Assembly (NCBI GenBank): GCA_021405315.1
Contig: QWIH01000007.1
Location: forward strand, 1-64,000
DNA: 64,000 nucleotides
Reading direction: 5' to 3'
Source of the DNA: Leptolyngbya sp. PLA1
Lineage (GTDB): Bacteria > Planctomycetota > Phycisphaerae > Phycisphaerales > UBA1924
Shown: positions 57,830 through 64,000 of the stretch, in pieces
Layout of the letters: every line of letters begins with the position of its first letter
Position numbering within the stretch: the stretch's first letter is position 1
Notes under the pieces: generated by a model
Told to the model about the DNA's origin: nothing
What the model saw: the letters and a program-made list of their open reading frames with translations, nothing else
Databases searched by the model: none
Position numbers and translations under genes: made by a program

Positions 57830-59596
57830 GTGAGCGAGAACGGGAATCCTCGGACGAGCAACGCGGATCTCGAGATCATCGGCGGGGACGCGGAGTTCCG
57901 GCGGTGGGCGTCGGACGCTCTCGCGGGCCTTTCACCGCCGGAGCCGGTCGCGGTGATCCACGCGGGGCACTGGCTGGGCGCCCTGGACCGGCGCGAGGCC
58001 CCCGGCGGGCGCACGCACGCGGTGAAGGTGGCGGTCTCGACCTCGGCGCTGAGCGAGGACCAGCACCAGAGTCTGCTGCTCGCCGGAGCGCTCGAGACGG
58101 CGGAAGCGCCGTGCGACCTGGCGAAGGTTGTGTCCAGAGCGCTGGCGCGCGCCAGCGCCTCGAGGCGGACCCCCGGATCCCGCGAGTCGCCGGCCTACGA
58201 CCGCAACCCGGCGATGCTCTTCACCCTGGATGCGGAGGGCACCGTGCTCGACGTCAACTCCGTCGGGGCCGAGCAGCTCGGGTACAAGCCCGAGGATCTG
58301 GTCGGCAGGAGCGTGCTCGAGATCGTGCACCCGGACAGCCACGCGGTGGCCCGGGCGCACCTGCGCGAGTGCGTGGAGCGTCGTGGAGAGATCACCCGAT
58401 GCAGCCTCATCAAGGTGCATCGCGACGGACATCCGATGGTTGTCGAAGAGTCCGGAACGCTCGTGACGCGCGGGCCGGGGCGCGGGACCGAGCTCGCGAT
58501 CGTGTGCATGGACATCTCCGCGCGCGAGGCGAAGGACGCTGTGCGCCGTGAACTGGAGGCGAGGCTCGCCCAGCGCCGGCATGGGGAAGCGCTCGGGACG
58601 CTCGCGGGCGGGGTGGCCCACGAGCTCAACAACCTGCTGACCGCGATCCGGGGGTACCACGGCCTCGCGAGCCGCACGCTGGAGCCGGGCCACCCGGCCC
58701 TGGACACGCTCCGTCGGGCGGAGGAGGCGGCGAAGCAGGCGACGGCGGCGGTCTCGTCGCTGCACGCGTTGGCCGGGAACGGGAGTGGGGTCAAGCAGCC
58801 GGTCGACATCGCGAGGCTGATCGGGGATGCGGGCAAGGGGCTACGCCGCCAGTTCGGCAGCGCCGTGCAGTTGAGGCTCGAGATCGATGGAGCTTCGGGG
58901 GCGTGGGTGGAGGGCGATGCGCTCCAACTGCTGCAGATGGTCATCACCGTGGGACACAACGCGCGAGACGTGACGCCCCCCGGGGGCGAGATTGTGCTTT
59001 CCGCCGAGCGATCCGAAGGTCACGTACGACTGATCGTGGTCGACGGGGGGCGGCTGCCCGCGGGCGAGAGCGATGCGGAGCCGGGAGAGCGGGCCGGGCG
59101 GGGGCTGTCGATGGTCCGCGGCTGGGCGGCGGCCCACGGAGGGACGGTCCGCGTGGACCCGATTGTCGGGCGGGGTACCGTGGTCACCATTGAGCTCCCG
59201 GAATGCGCGGCGCCGGTGGGTCAGGAGCAGCCTCGACCCGGCGGCAACGGCCGTGCGCTCGTCGTCGAGTCCAATCAGCTCGTCCGGGGGCTGCTGGGCT
59301 CCATGCTGCACACGCTCGGGTACGACCCGATCCTGAGCAAAGGGGTCGCCGACGCCGACCGCGCGATGGCCGACGCCGATGGGCCCGCGGCGGTCATCAT
59401 CACAGGCGTGTGGCCCCTACCCGCCGATTCCATCAGCCGGTGGACGGGAGCCCGACCACGCATTGTCGTCGTGGGGGATGCGGGCGCGCCGTCCAACGCC
59501 GGCGCGGGCGTTTCGGTGCTCGCCAAGCCCTTCCATCTCGCTACGCTCCGTGCGGCGCTGGCGACCGCGGCACCCACCAGCCCGGGGGTTCCATGA
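57830..59596 (+). CDS. PAS histidine kinase with degenerate C-terminal receiver
   Basis: 588 residues from GTG 57830. Residues 1-115 are an unassigned N-domain. Residues 120-235 form a PAS domain (NPAMLFTLDAEGTVLDVNSV, HPDSHAVARAHL). The dimerisation segment LGTLAGGVAHELNNLLTAIR has the phospho-His at 264. The ATPase part has GHNARDVTPPGGEI (N box), VVDGGRLP and GRGLSMVRGWAAAHGGTVRV (G2). Residues 475-585 resemble a receiver (RALVVESNQLVRGLLGSMLH, VSVLAKPFHLATLR), but the phospho-acceptor strand reads AAVIITGVWPLP with no Asp, so it cannot accept phosphate normally. Overlaps the LuxR-type regulator by ATGA. Confidence 0.88.
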   Translation: MSENGNPRTSNADLEIIGGDAEFRRWASDALAGLSPPEPVAVIHAGHWLGALDRREAPGGRTHAVKVAVSTSALSEDQHQSLLLAGALETAEAPCDLAKVVSRALARASASRRTPGSRESPAYDRNPAMLFTLDAEGTVLDVNSVGAEQLGYKPEDLVGRSVLEIVHPDSHAVARAHLRECVERRGEITRCSLIKVHRDGHPMVVEESGTLVTRGPGRGTELAIVCMDISAREAKDAVRRELEARLAQRRHGEALGTLAGGVAHELNNLLTAIRGYHGLASRTLEPGHPALDTLRRAEEAAKQATAAVSSLHALAGNGSGVKQPVDIARLIGDAGKGLRRQFGSAVQLRLEIDGASGAWVEGDALQLLQMVITVGHNARDVTPPGGEIVLSAERSEGHVRLIVVDGGRLPAGESDAEPGERAGRGLSMVRGWAAAHGGTVRVDPIVGRGTVVTIELPECAAPVGQEQPRPGGNGRALVVESNQLVRGLLGSMLHTLGYDPILSKGVADADRAMADADGPAAVIITGVWPLPADSISRWTGARPRIVVVGDAGAPSNAGAGVSVLAKPFHLATLRAALATAAPTSPGVP

Positions 59597-60252
59597 CCAC
59601 GCTCATCAAGGTTCTCCTGGTGGATGATCACGCTCTTCTGCGCCAGTCGCTCTCGATGGTGCTGAGCCAGAACCCGGCGATCCACGTGGTCGCGGAGGCG
59701 GTAGACGGCGACCAGGCAATCGATCTCGCGATCCGTCACAAGCCGCACGTGGTGGTGATGGACGTGGATATGCCGGGCGTGGCGGCGTTCGACGCGGCGA
59801 CGACGATCCAGGCACGGGTTCCGGGCGCCAAGATCGTGTTCCTCTCCGCGTTCACGCACGACCGGTACATCCAGTCGGCGTTGCGGTGCGGGGCGATGGC
59901 CTATCTGACCAAGAACGAGCCTCCGGAGGCGGTGGCGGCGGCCATTAGGGCGGTGGCCGTGGGGCAGACCTACTTCTCAGCGTCCGTGCAGGCCCGGCTG
60001 GTGATCGACTCTGACGGTGTGAGGCTGTCCGAGGCCGCCGTACACAGCCGCTTGGCGCAGCTCTCCCCCCGCGAGATTGAGGCGCTGACGTATGTGGCCA
60101 AGGGACTATCCAAGAAGGAAATCGCCGCCCTGATGCACCTGTCGGTCAAGACGGTGGAAAACCACGCATCGAGCATGATGGCGAAGTTGGAGATGCACGA
60201 CCGAGTTGAGCTCACCAGGTTCGCCATCCGGGAGGGGCTTGTGGAGCCCTGA
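59593..60252 (+). CDS. NarL/LuxR-family response regulator
   Basis: 219 residues. Receiver: IKVLLVDDHALLRQSLSMVL with acidic residues 11-12, VVVMDVDMPGVAAFD with phospho-Asp57, VFLSAF, and YLTKNE with the conserved Lys. Output: LSPREIEALTYVAKGLSKKE and IAALMHLSVKTVENHASSMM near residues 155-195, a LuxR helix-turn-helix. It is the likely partner of the kinase, whose stop overlaps its start by 4 bp. Targets unknown; the next gene, also LuxR-like, may be one. Confidence 0.94.
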   Translation: MTTLIKVLLVDDHALLRQSLSMVLSQNPAIHVVAEAVDGDQAIDLAIRHKPHVVVMDVDMPGVAAFDAATTIQARVPGAKIVFLSAFTHDRYIQSALRCGAMAYLTKNEPPEAVAAAIRAVAVGQTYFSASVQARLVIDSDGVRLSEAAVHSRLAQLSPREIEALTYVAKGLSKKEIAALMHLSVKTVENHASSMMAKLEMHDRVELTRFAIREGLVEP

Positions 60253-60287
60253 CCAACCACCGGAATAGGGCAAACTCCTCAGGGGAT

Positions 60288-60303
60288 TCGCCCGAACGGG
60301 CGA
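60288..60303. repeat. short perfect inverted repeat between the two LuxR-type genes
   Basis: TCGCCCG-AA-CGGGCGA, inside the 172-bp gap 60253-60424. No T tract follows, so it is not a clear terminator. It could be an operator or an RNA hairpin. Nothing else stands out in this gap. Confidence 0.35.
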
Positions 60304-60424
60304 CGATAATGAGGTGCGTTGATCGACGGCGGCCCCTGCGGGCGGCCTGGAGGCGGGGAAGAGAACTGGCCAGCGGTCGCGGGGTGTTGCGTCCCCGTGC
60401 TCGTCCATGGCGAGGAGGATCCCT

Positions 60425-60703
60425 GTGACCGACCAGGAAATTGACGAGTTGACGAGGCAGGGGGCGGCGATCGCGGGGGCCCGGCCGGACCTTCTGGCAA
60501 AGCTGAGCCCGGCCCAGGGTCGGGTGCTCGAGCTGCTGCTGGCTGGCATCACCGAGCCGCAGATCGCGGCGCGAATCGGGCGCAGCCGACACACCGTGCA
60601 CGACCACACGAAGGCGATCTATTCGACGCTGGGCGTGAGCAACCGGGTGCAGTTGGTGCTGCTGTTCTCAGTGCCGGCGCGGCAGCCGGTCGCGGGTGTC
60701 TGA
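60425..60703 (+). CDS. stand-alone LuxR-type helix-turn-helix protein
   Basis: 92 residues from GTG 60425, preferred over ATG 60407 because GCGAGGAGG sits 6 nt upstream. Residues 28-85 (KLSPAQGRVLELLLAGITEP, QIAARIGRSRHTVHDHTKAI, YSTLGVSNRVQLVLLF) are a LuxR/GerE DNA-binding domain without any receiver. The N-terminal 27 residues are helical and acidic. It may act as a dimer on DNA or modulate the response regulator encoded just upstream. Confidence 0.85.
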   Translation: MTDQEIDELTRQGAAIAGARPDLLAKLSPAQGRVLELLLAGITEPQIAARIGRSRHTVHDHTKAIYSTLGVSNRVQLVLLFSVPARQPVAGV

Positions 60704-60808
60704 ACCCCGCTCGGACTCAGCCCTGAAACCGTGGTACTCTTGACGTCGGGTCCGGCACGCGGGCGTTGTGACGCCCGGGTGGAGCCTCGGACCCAATGGG
60801 GAGTGACC

Positions 60809-61918
60809 ATGAAGATGAACAGGTTGGCGATGATGGCGGCGGGGACCGGGCTTCTGCTTGCGGCGCCGGCGATGGCCCAGGACCTCCTGACCGAGGACAA
60901 CATCATCCAGGGGACGATGGAGATCGACTTCGGAACCCGGAAGAACCTGGACACCACGGGAAAGCTGAAGGAAGGTTCGCCGGCGCTTGGCGCCAAGGAC
61001 AAGTACAAGCTCGACATCCGCGTCGCGGGGACGACGCAGTTCACGGGCGAGATCACCCGTCAGCCCAACCTGTACAGCAAGCTCATCCAGCGGAAGGAGC
61101 AGGAGGCGGAGTATCGCTACGCGATCGACCTTGCGGTGCTCAACCCGCGCGACCTGAAGCAGCGGAAGGTTGTCGGCAAGTGGGTCGGGACGCTGCCGGT
61201 GGACCCGGCGACCGGCGCGTACATGCTCGACGGCGGGGCGAGCAAGGAGAGCCCCCTGCGCATCTCCATCGACACCTCCGGTCGGATGACGGGGTTTGAG
61301 AGCAAGTTCCGGGGGCGCCTCATCGGCAAGGCCGAGAAGAAGGATGGTCTCGCGTCCTACACCTACACCCGGCTCGTGGGCGGGAAGAACGTGAGCTTCG
61401 TCGTCAAGCGTTCCGACCCGATGCGGTTCGAGAACATGGTCCTGGGCAAGGGGCCCTCGGAGAACTATCCCGAGTGCAGCGTGAACGGGCGGCTGGACTA
61501 CGACTACGAGACCGGAAACTGGATCACCGACGGGATCAAGTTCCGCTACACGCTCGACGGCAAGGAGACCGAGGACATCGTCACGGGCACCATCAAGTGG
61601 GTCGAGGACGCGGATCGCGCGTCGAGCGGCAAGGGGTACTACGACTTCAACCTCCGCTTCAACGAGGCCAAGGACAAGGGCACGACCGAGGCGAGCGCGT
61701 TCGAGAAGCTCTCCGCGGAAGACGCCTTCTTCGCCGTGGACACCGGCGTGTCCTGCCTCACCGGACGCATCGCCTACCAGGACACCTTCGGCACCGGGGA
61801 CACGGTGATCGACAGCAAGATCACGTACAACCTCCACGCGAACAAGCTCACGAAGCAGCAGGCCGTGAACTTCTTCAAGCTCTGGATGATCGCCGTCGGC
61901 CCGACCAACGACGAGTAA
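60809..61918 (+). CDS. secreted protein of unknown function
   Basis: 369 residues from ATG 60809 (GGGGAG 7 nt upstream). Signal peptide about 1-23 ending AMA|QDL. The mature part is beta-strand rich and highly charged, with many Lys-Asp-Gly turns (GTRKNLDTTGKLKEG, RFNEAKDKGTTEASAF). It has two Cys about 90 residues apart (PECSVNG, GVSCLTG) and a Tyr-rich motif DYDYETGNW. No known family is recognised. It may be a periplasmic or surface protein. The next gene encodes a Tat-exported oxidase. Confidence 0.65.
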   Translation: MKMNRLAMMAAGTGLLLAAPAMAQDLLTEDNIIQGTMEIDFGTRKNLDTTGKLKEGSPALGAKDKYKLDIRVAGTTQFTGEITRQPNLYSKLIQRKEQEAEYRYAIDLAVLNPRDLKQRKVVGKWVGTLPVDPATGAYMLDGGASKESPLRISIDTSGRMTGFESKFRGRLIGKAEKKDGLASYTYTRLVGGKNVSFVVKRSDPMRFENMVLGKGPSENYPECSVNGRLDYDYETGNWITDGIKFRYTLDGKETEDIVTGTIKWVEDADRASSGKGYYDFNLRFNEAKDKGTTEASAFEKLSAEDAFFAVDTGVSCLTGRIAYQDTFGTGDTVIDSKITYNLHANKLTKQQAVNFFKLWMIAVGPTNDE

Positions 61919-62030
61919 TCGTGCGATGAACGAACCCGGCGCCGGCGCGAGAGCGTGGCGGCCGGGCTTGACCAACGCGCCGTGCGCGGAGGGCGCTCCG
62001 TCCCCGCACGGCCACTGGAGGAGGAACTGC

Positions 62031-63593
62031 ATGTCGCTCTCGCTCTATCAGCTTCTCGGCCGCCGCTACGCCCCGGACCGCTTCGGTCCCTCTCGCCGGG
62101 ACATGCTGAAGGCGACACTGGCGGCCTCGGCGGGGCTGCTGCTCTCAGGCCCGGCGTACGCGGGCCTCCGGGGGCGTCGGGCCGGCAAGCGCATCGTCGT
62201 GGTCGGCGCGGGCTTCGCGGGGCTGGCGTGCGCGTTCGAGCTTCACGCGGCGGGGTATGACGTGACCGTGCTCGAAGCCGGTCCCCGCGTGGGTGGGCGC
62301 GTGCTCAGCCTGAACAAGGCCAACGGCAACGAGTACGTGCCCGGGCGGAATATCGAGGCGGGCGCGGAGCTCATCGGTTCCAACCACCCCGCGTGGGTGA
62401 GCTACGCGGAGGCGTTCGGCCTCAAGTTCCTCGATGTGTCGGAGGACGAGGACAAGGATTTCGCCGTGCTGATGGACGGGAAGCTGCTGTCCTACGAGGA
62501 AGGCGCCAAGGTGTGGGAGGAGCTGGACGCGGGTCACGCGCTCATGAACGGCGACGCCGGCGACATCAACGCCGACGAGCCCTGGAACAGCCCGAAGGCG
62601 GCCGACCTGGACCGGATGTCGCTGGGCGAGTGGATCAAGAAGCAGGAGCTGTCGGAGCGAGCGAAGAAGGCGCTGTGGCTCGAGTTCGCTGCGAACAACG
62701 GCGTGGAGTGCGACCGCCAGTCGTACCTCGGGAACCTGGCTTCGGTGAAGGGCGGCGGGATCGAGGCGTACTGGTCGGACAGCGAGGTGTATCGCTGTGC
62801 CGGCGGCAATCAGCAACTCGCGTTCAAGCTGGCCGAGCCTCTGAAGGACCGGATCTACACGGGTGTGGCGGCGCAGATCATCGCGCCCAGCGGCGGGAAC
62901 GTGGCGGTGGTCTGCCGCGACGGGCGGACGCTGGAGTGCGACGACGTGGTGCTGGCGGTGGCGCCGTCCGTGTGGAACAAGATCGACGTCAAGATCGGGA
63001 TGCCCGCGGGTCTGAAGCCCCAGATGGGCTGCAACACCAAGTTCCTGACGCACGTGAAGAAGCGGTTCTGGGAGGCTTCGGGGGTGTCGCAGTACGCGAT
63101 GAGCGACCGCGACGTGTGCATGACCTGGGACGCCACCGATGCCCAGGAGGGAGAGGGCGAGGCCTGCCTCACCGTCTTCGCCGGCGGGGCGGCGGCGGAG
63201 AGGGCCCGCGCCCGCACACCCGAGGAGCGGGTGGCGTCCTACGCCGCGGAGGTGGAAACCGCACTCCCGGGATACACGGAGAACCGCGTCGCACATCGCT
63301 TCATGGACTGGCCGGGCATGCAGTGGGTGGGGGCGAGCTATTCGTTCCCGGCGCCGGGTGAGGTGACCACCATGGGCCCGATGCTGCGGAAGGGAGCCGC
63401 CCGCCTGCACTTCGCCGGTGAGCACTGCTGCTACAAGTTCGTGGGGTACATGGAAGGGGCGCTCTGTTCGGGCGTCGAGCTCGCCAAGCGAATCGCGGCG
63501 CGAGATGGTCTTGTGAAGCCGGAGGCCAAGCCGGACGCCAAGCCGGACGCCAAGCCGGAGGCGAAGCCCGCCGGAGCGCCCGCCGGGGCCTGA
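62031..63593 (+). CDS. Tat-exported FAD-dependent amine-oxidase-like protein
   Basis: 520 residues from ATG 62031 (GGAGGAGGAA upstream). Twin-arginine signal: SRRDMLK at residues 21-27, hydrophobic stretch, cleavage near AYA|GL. Then the FAD-binding fold: RIVVVGAGFAGLACAFELHA near 54-73, E82 in LEAGPRVGGRV (the GG doublet of amine oxidases), and the late motif RLHFAGEHCCYKFVGYMEGA near 462-481, which matches the flavin-amine-oxidase FAGE...GY..GA end. It likely oxidises an amine or related compound outside the cytosol, folded with FAD before export. The C-terminus is a short KPEA/KPDA repeat. Confidence 0.87.
   Translation: MSLSLYQLLGRRYAPDRFGPSRRDMLKATLAASAGLLLSGPAYAGLRGRRAGKRIVVVGAGFAGLACAFELHAAGYDVTVLEAGPRVGGRVLSLNKANGNEYVPGRNIEAGAELIGSNHPAWVSYAEAFGLKFLDVSEDEDKDFAVLMDGKLLSYEEGAKVWEELDAGHALMNGDAGDINADEPWNSPKAADLDRMSLGEWIKKQELSERAKKALWLEFAANNGVECDRQSYLGNLASVKGGGIEAYWSDSEVYRCAGGNQQLAFKLAEPLKDRIYTGVAAQIIAPSGGNVAVVCRDGRTLECDDVVLAVAPSVWNKIDVKIGMPAGLKPQMGCNTKFLTHVKKRFWEASGVSQYAMSDRDVCMTWDATDAQEGEGEACLTVFAGGAAAERARARTPEERVASYAAEVETALPGYTENRVAHRFMDWPGMQWVGASYSFPAPGEVTTMGPMLRKGAARLHFAGEHCCYKFVGYMEGALCSGVELAKRIAARDGLVKPEAKPDAKPDAKPEAKPAGAPAGA
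63516..63563 (+). repeat. 12-bp tandem repeat encoding KP(E/D)A
   Basis: Four near-perfect in-frame copies of AAGCCGGA(G/C)GCC at the 3' end of the FAD oxidase gene. It makes a Lys-Pro-acidic-Ala tail that could span the envelope or vary in length between strains. Confidence 0.8.
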
Positions 63594-63617
63594 TCCCCCG
63601 GGAGCCAGGAAGGATCG

Positions 63618-64000
63618 ATGCGGATCGGCGACAGGATGATCGGCCAGGGGTTCGAGCCCTACGTGATCGCCGAGATCGGCGTGAATCACGACGGCGACGC
63701 GGAGCGGGCGATCCGGCTGACGCGCCTTGCGGCGGAGTCGGGCGCGGACGCCGTGAAGTTCCAGTTGTTCGAGGCCGACCGACTGATGTCGCGGGCGGCG
63801 AAGCTCGCGGCGTACCAGGCCCGGGCCGGCGAGCGCGACCCGGTCGAGATGCTCCGCCGGCTCGAACTTCCCGCGGCGGCGCTGGAGGCCTGCGCCCGCG
63901 AGGCCGCGCGGCTCGGGATCCACGCCATCCTCAGCGTCTTCAGCGTGGAGCTCGTGCCCCGCCCGGACGCACCCTGGCACGCCTACAAGACCGCCAGCCC
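63618..64000 (+). CDS. N-acetylneuraminate/nonulosonic acid synthase, NeuB/PseI/LegI type (3' end outside the window)
   Basis: The first 127 residues, starting at ATG 63618 after AGGAAGG. YVIAEIGVNHDGDAERAIRL near residues 15-34 followed by AAESGADAVKFQLFEADRLM is the NeuB-family start (AEIGxNHxGxxxxAxxLxxxAxxxGADAVKFQ). Later, LEACAREAARLGIHAILSVF corresponds to the second helix and strand. These enzymes condense phosphoenolpyruvate with a hexosamine to give sialic, legionaminic or pseudaminic acid. The product could feed the CMP-transferase at 16348. Which sugar is made cannot be told from this part. The FAD oxidase lies 24 bp upstream. Confidence 0.9.
   Translation, partial: MRIGDRMIGQGFEPYVIAEIGVNHDGDAERAIRLTRLAAESGADAVKFQLFEADRLMSRAAKLAAYQARAGERDPVEMLRRLELPAAALEACAREAARLGIHAILSVFSVELVPRPDAPWHAYKTAS

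Noticed and set aside
63516..63563. KPEA/KPDA repeat as an assembly artefact or CRISPR-like array
   Set aside because: The units are contiguous, in frame and without spacers, and form a plausible protein tail.
1..64000. Mobile elements, prophage, toxin-antitoxin, CRISPR or restriction-modification cluster
   Set aside because: No transposase, integrase, phage or Cas genes, no repeat arrays, and the one methyltransferase stands alone. The window reads as core chromosome.

Overview
The window looks like a stretch of chromosome from a high-GC planctomycete, most likely of the class Phycisphaerae (inference). The evidence is a secreted protein ending in paired DFNQDGN..DQDDV dockerin-like repeats, a prepilin-like protein with the planctomycete H-X9-DG motif (27440-28354), several lipoproteins and secreted proteins without known function, and dense gene packing. 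I see no insertion sequence, prophage, CRISPR array or rRNA. There is one tRNA (Ala, anticodon GGC). It has no encoded CCA, which fits the CCA-adding enzyme at 43036.

Layout. 1-4268: a secreted GH56 (hyaluronidase-like) protein cut by the left edge, an O-antigen ligase/polymerase-like membrane protein, a GT4 glycosyltransferase and a tiny entericidin-like lipoprotein. 4368-8634: a small basic protein, then trehalose-6-phosphate synthase overlapping an OtsB phosphatase fused to a GH15 glucoamylase/trehalase-type domain. 8641-12299: a P1B heavy-metal ATPase with a CPS motif, the dockerin-type secreted protein and a 7Fe-type ferredoxin. 12378-20495 (minus strand): Der GTPase, an OPT-family transporter, a CMP-sialate-type cytidylyltransferase and a very large Maf/DUF115 protein with extra C-terminal domains. 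20600-31682: small envelope protein, CorC-like protein, YbeY, lipid kinase, cyclophilin, double thioredoxin protein, MFS transporter, prepilin, HTH-membrane fusion, GNAT acetyltransferase, iron-type binding protein and superoxide dismutase. 31683-32327 is the only large non-coding stretch; it holds a promoter and a highly structured leader of the following sigma-70 factor. 33732-41635: TrmL, a redoxin-like protein, a SpoU methyltransferase, UppP, SerA, two lipoproteins, an atypical MDR dehydrogenase and a Pmp3-like peptide. 41728-47341: ECF sigma factor and membrane partner, CCA-adding enzyme, and a pair of secreted ClpP-fold proteins. 47412-53000: two membrane proteins, a HAD phosphatase and heptosyltransferase pair, tRNA-Ala and a DEAD-box helicase. 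53152-64000: solitary DNA methyltransferase, GAF/HD-GYP protein with a separate receiver protein, Psd and PssA, a histidine kinase/LuxR pair and a second LuxR-type protein, a secreted protein, a Tat-exported FAD oxidase, and the start of a NeuB/PseI-type nonulosonic acid synthase.

How the genes fit together. Surface polysaccharide and glycoprotein work recurs: O-antigen ligase-like protein, GT4, CMP-sialate synthetase beside Maf, GmhB-like phosphatase with heptosyltransferase, UppP, and NeuB at the right edge. Phosphatidylserine synthase and decarboxylase are adjacent and give a complete CDP-DAG to PE route. Gene starts fall into two classes. One has a clear GGAG/GGGAGG Shine-Dalgarno. The other has no Shine-Dalgarno but a TANNNT -10 box 5-9 nt before the start codon, which suggests many leaderless mRNAs.
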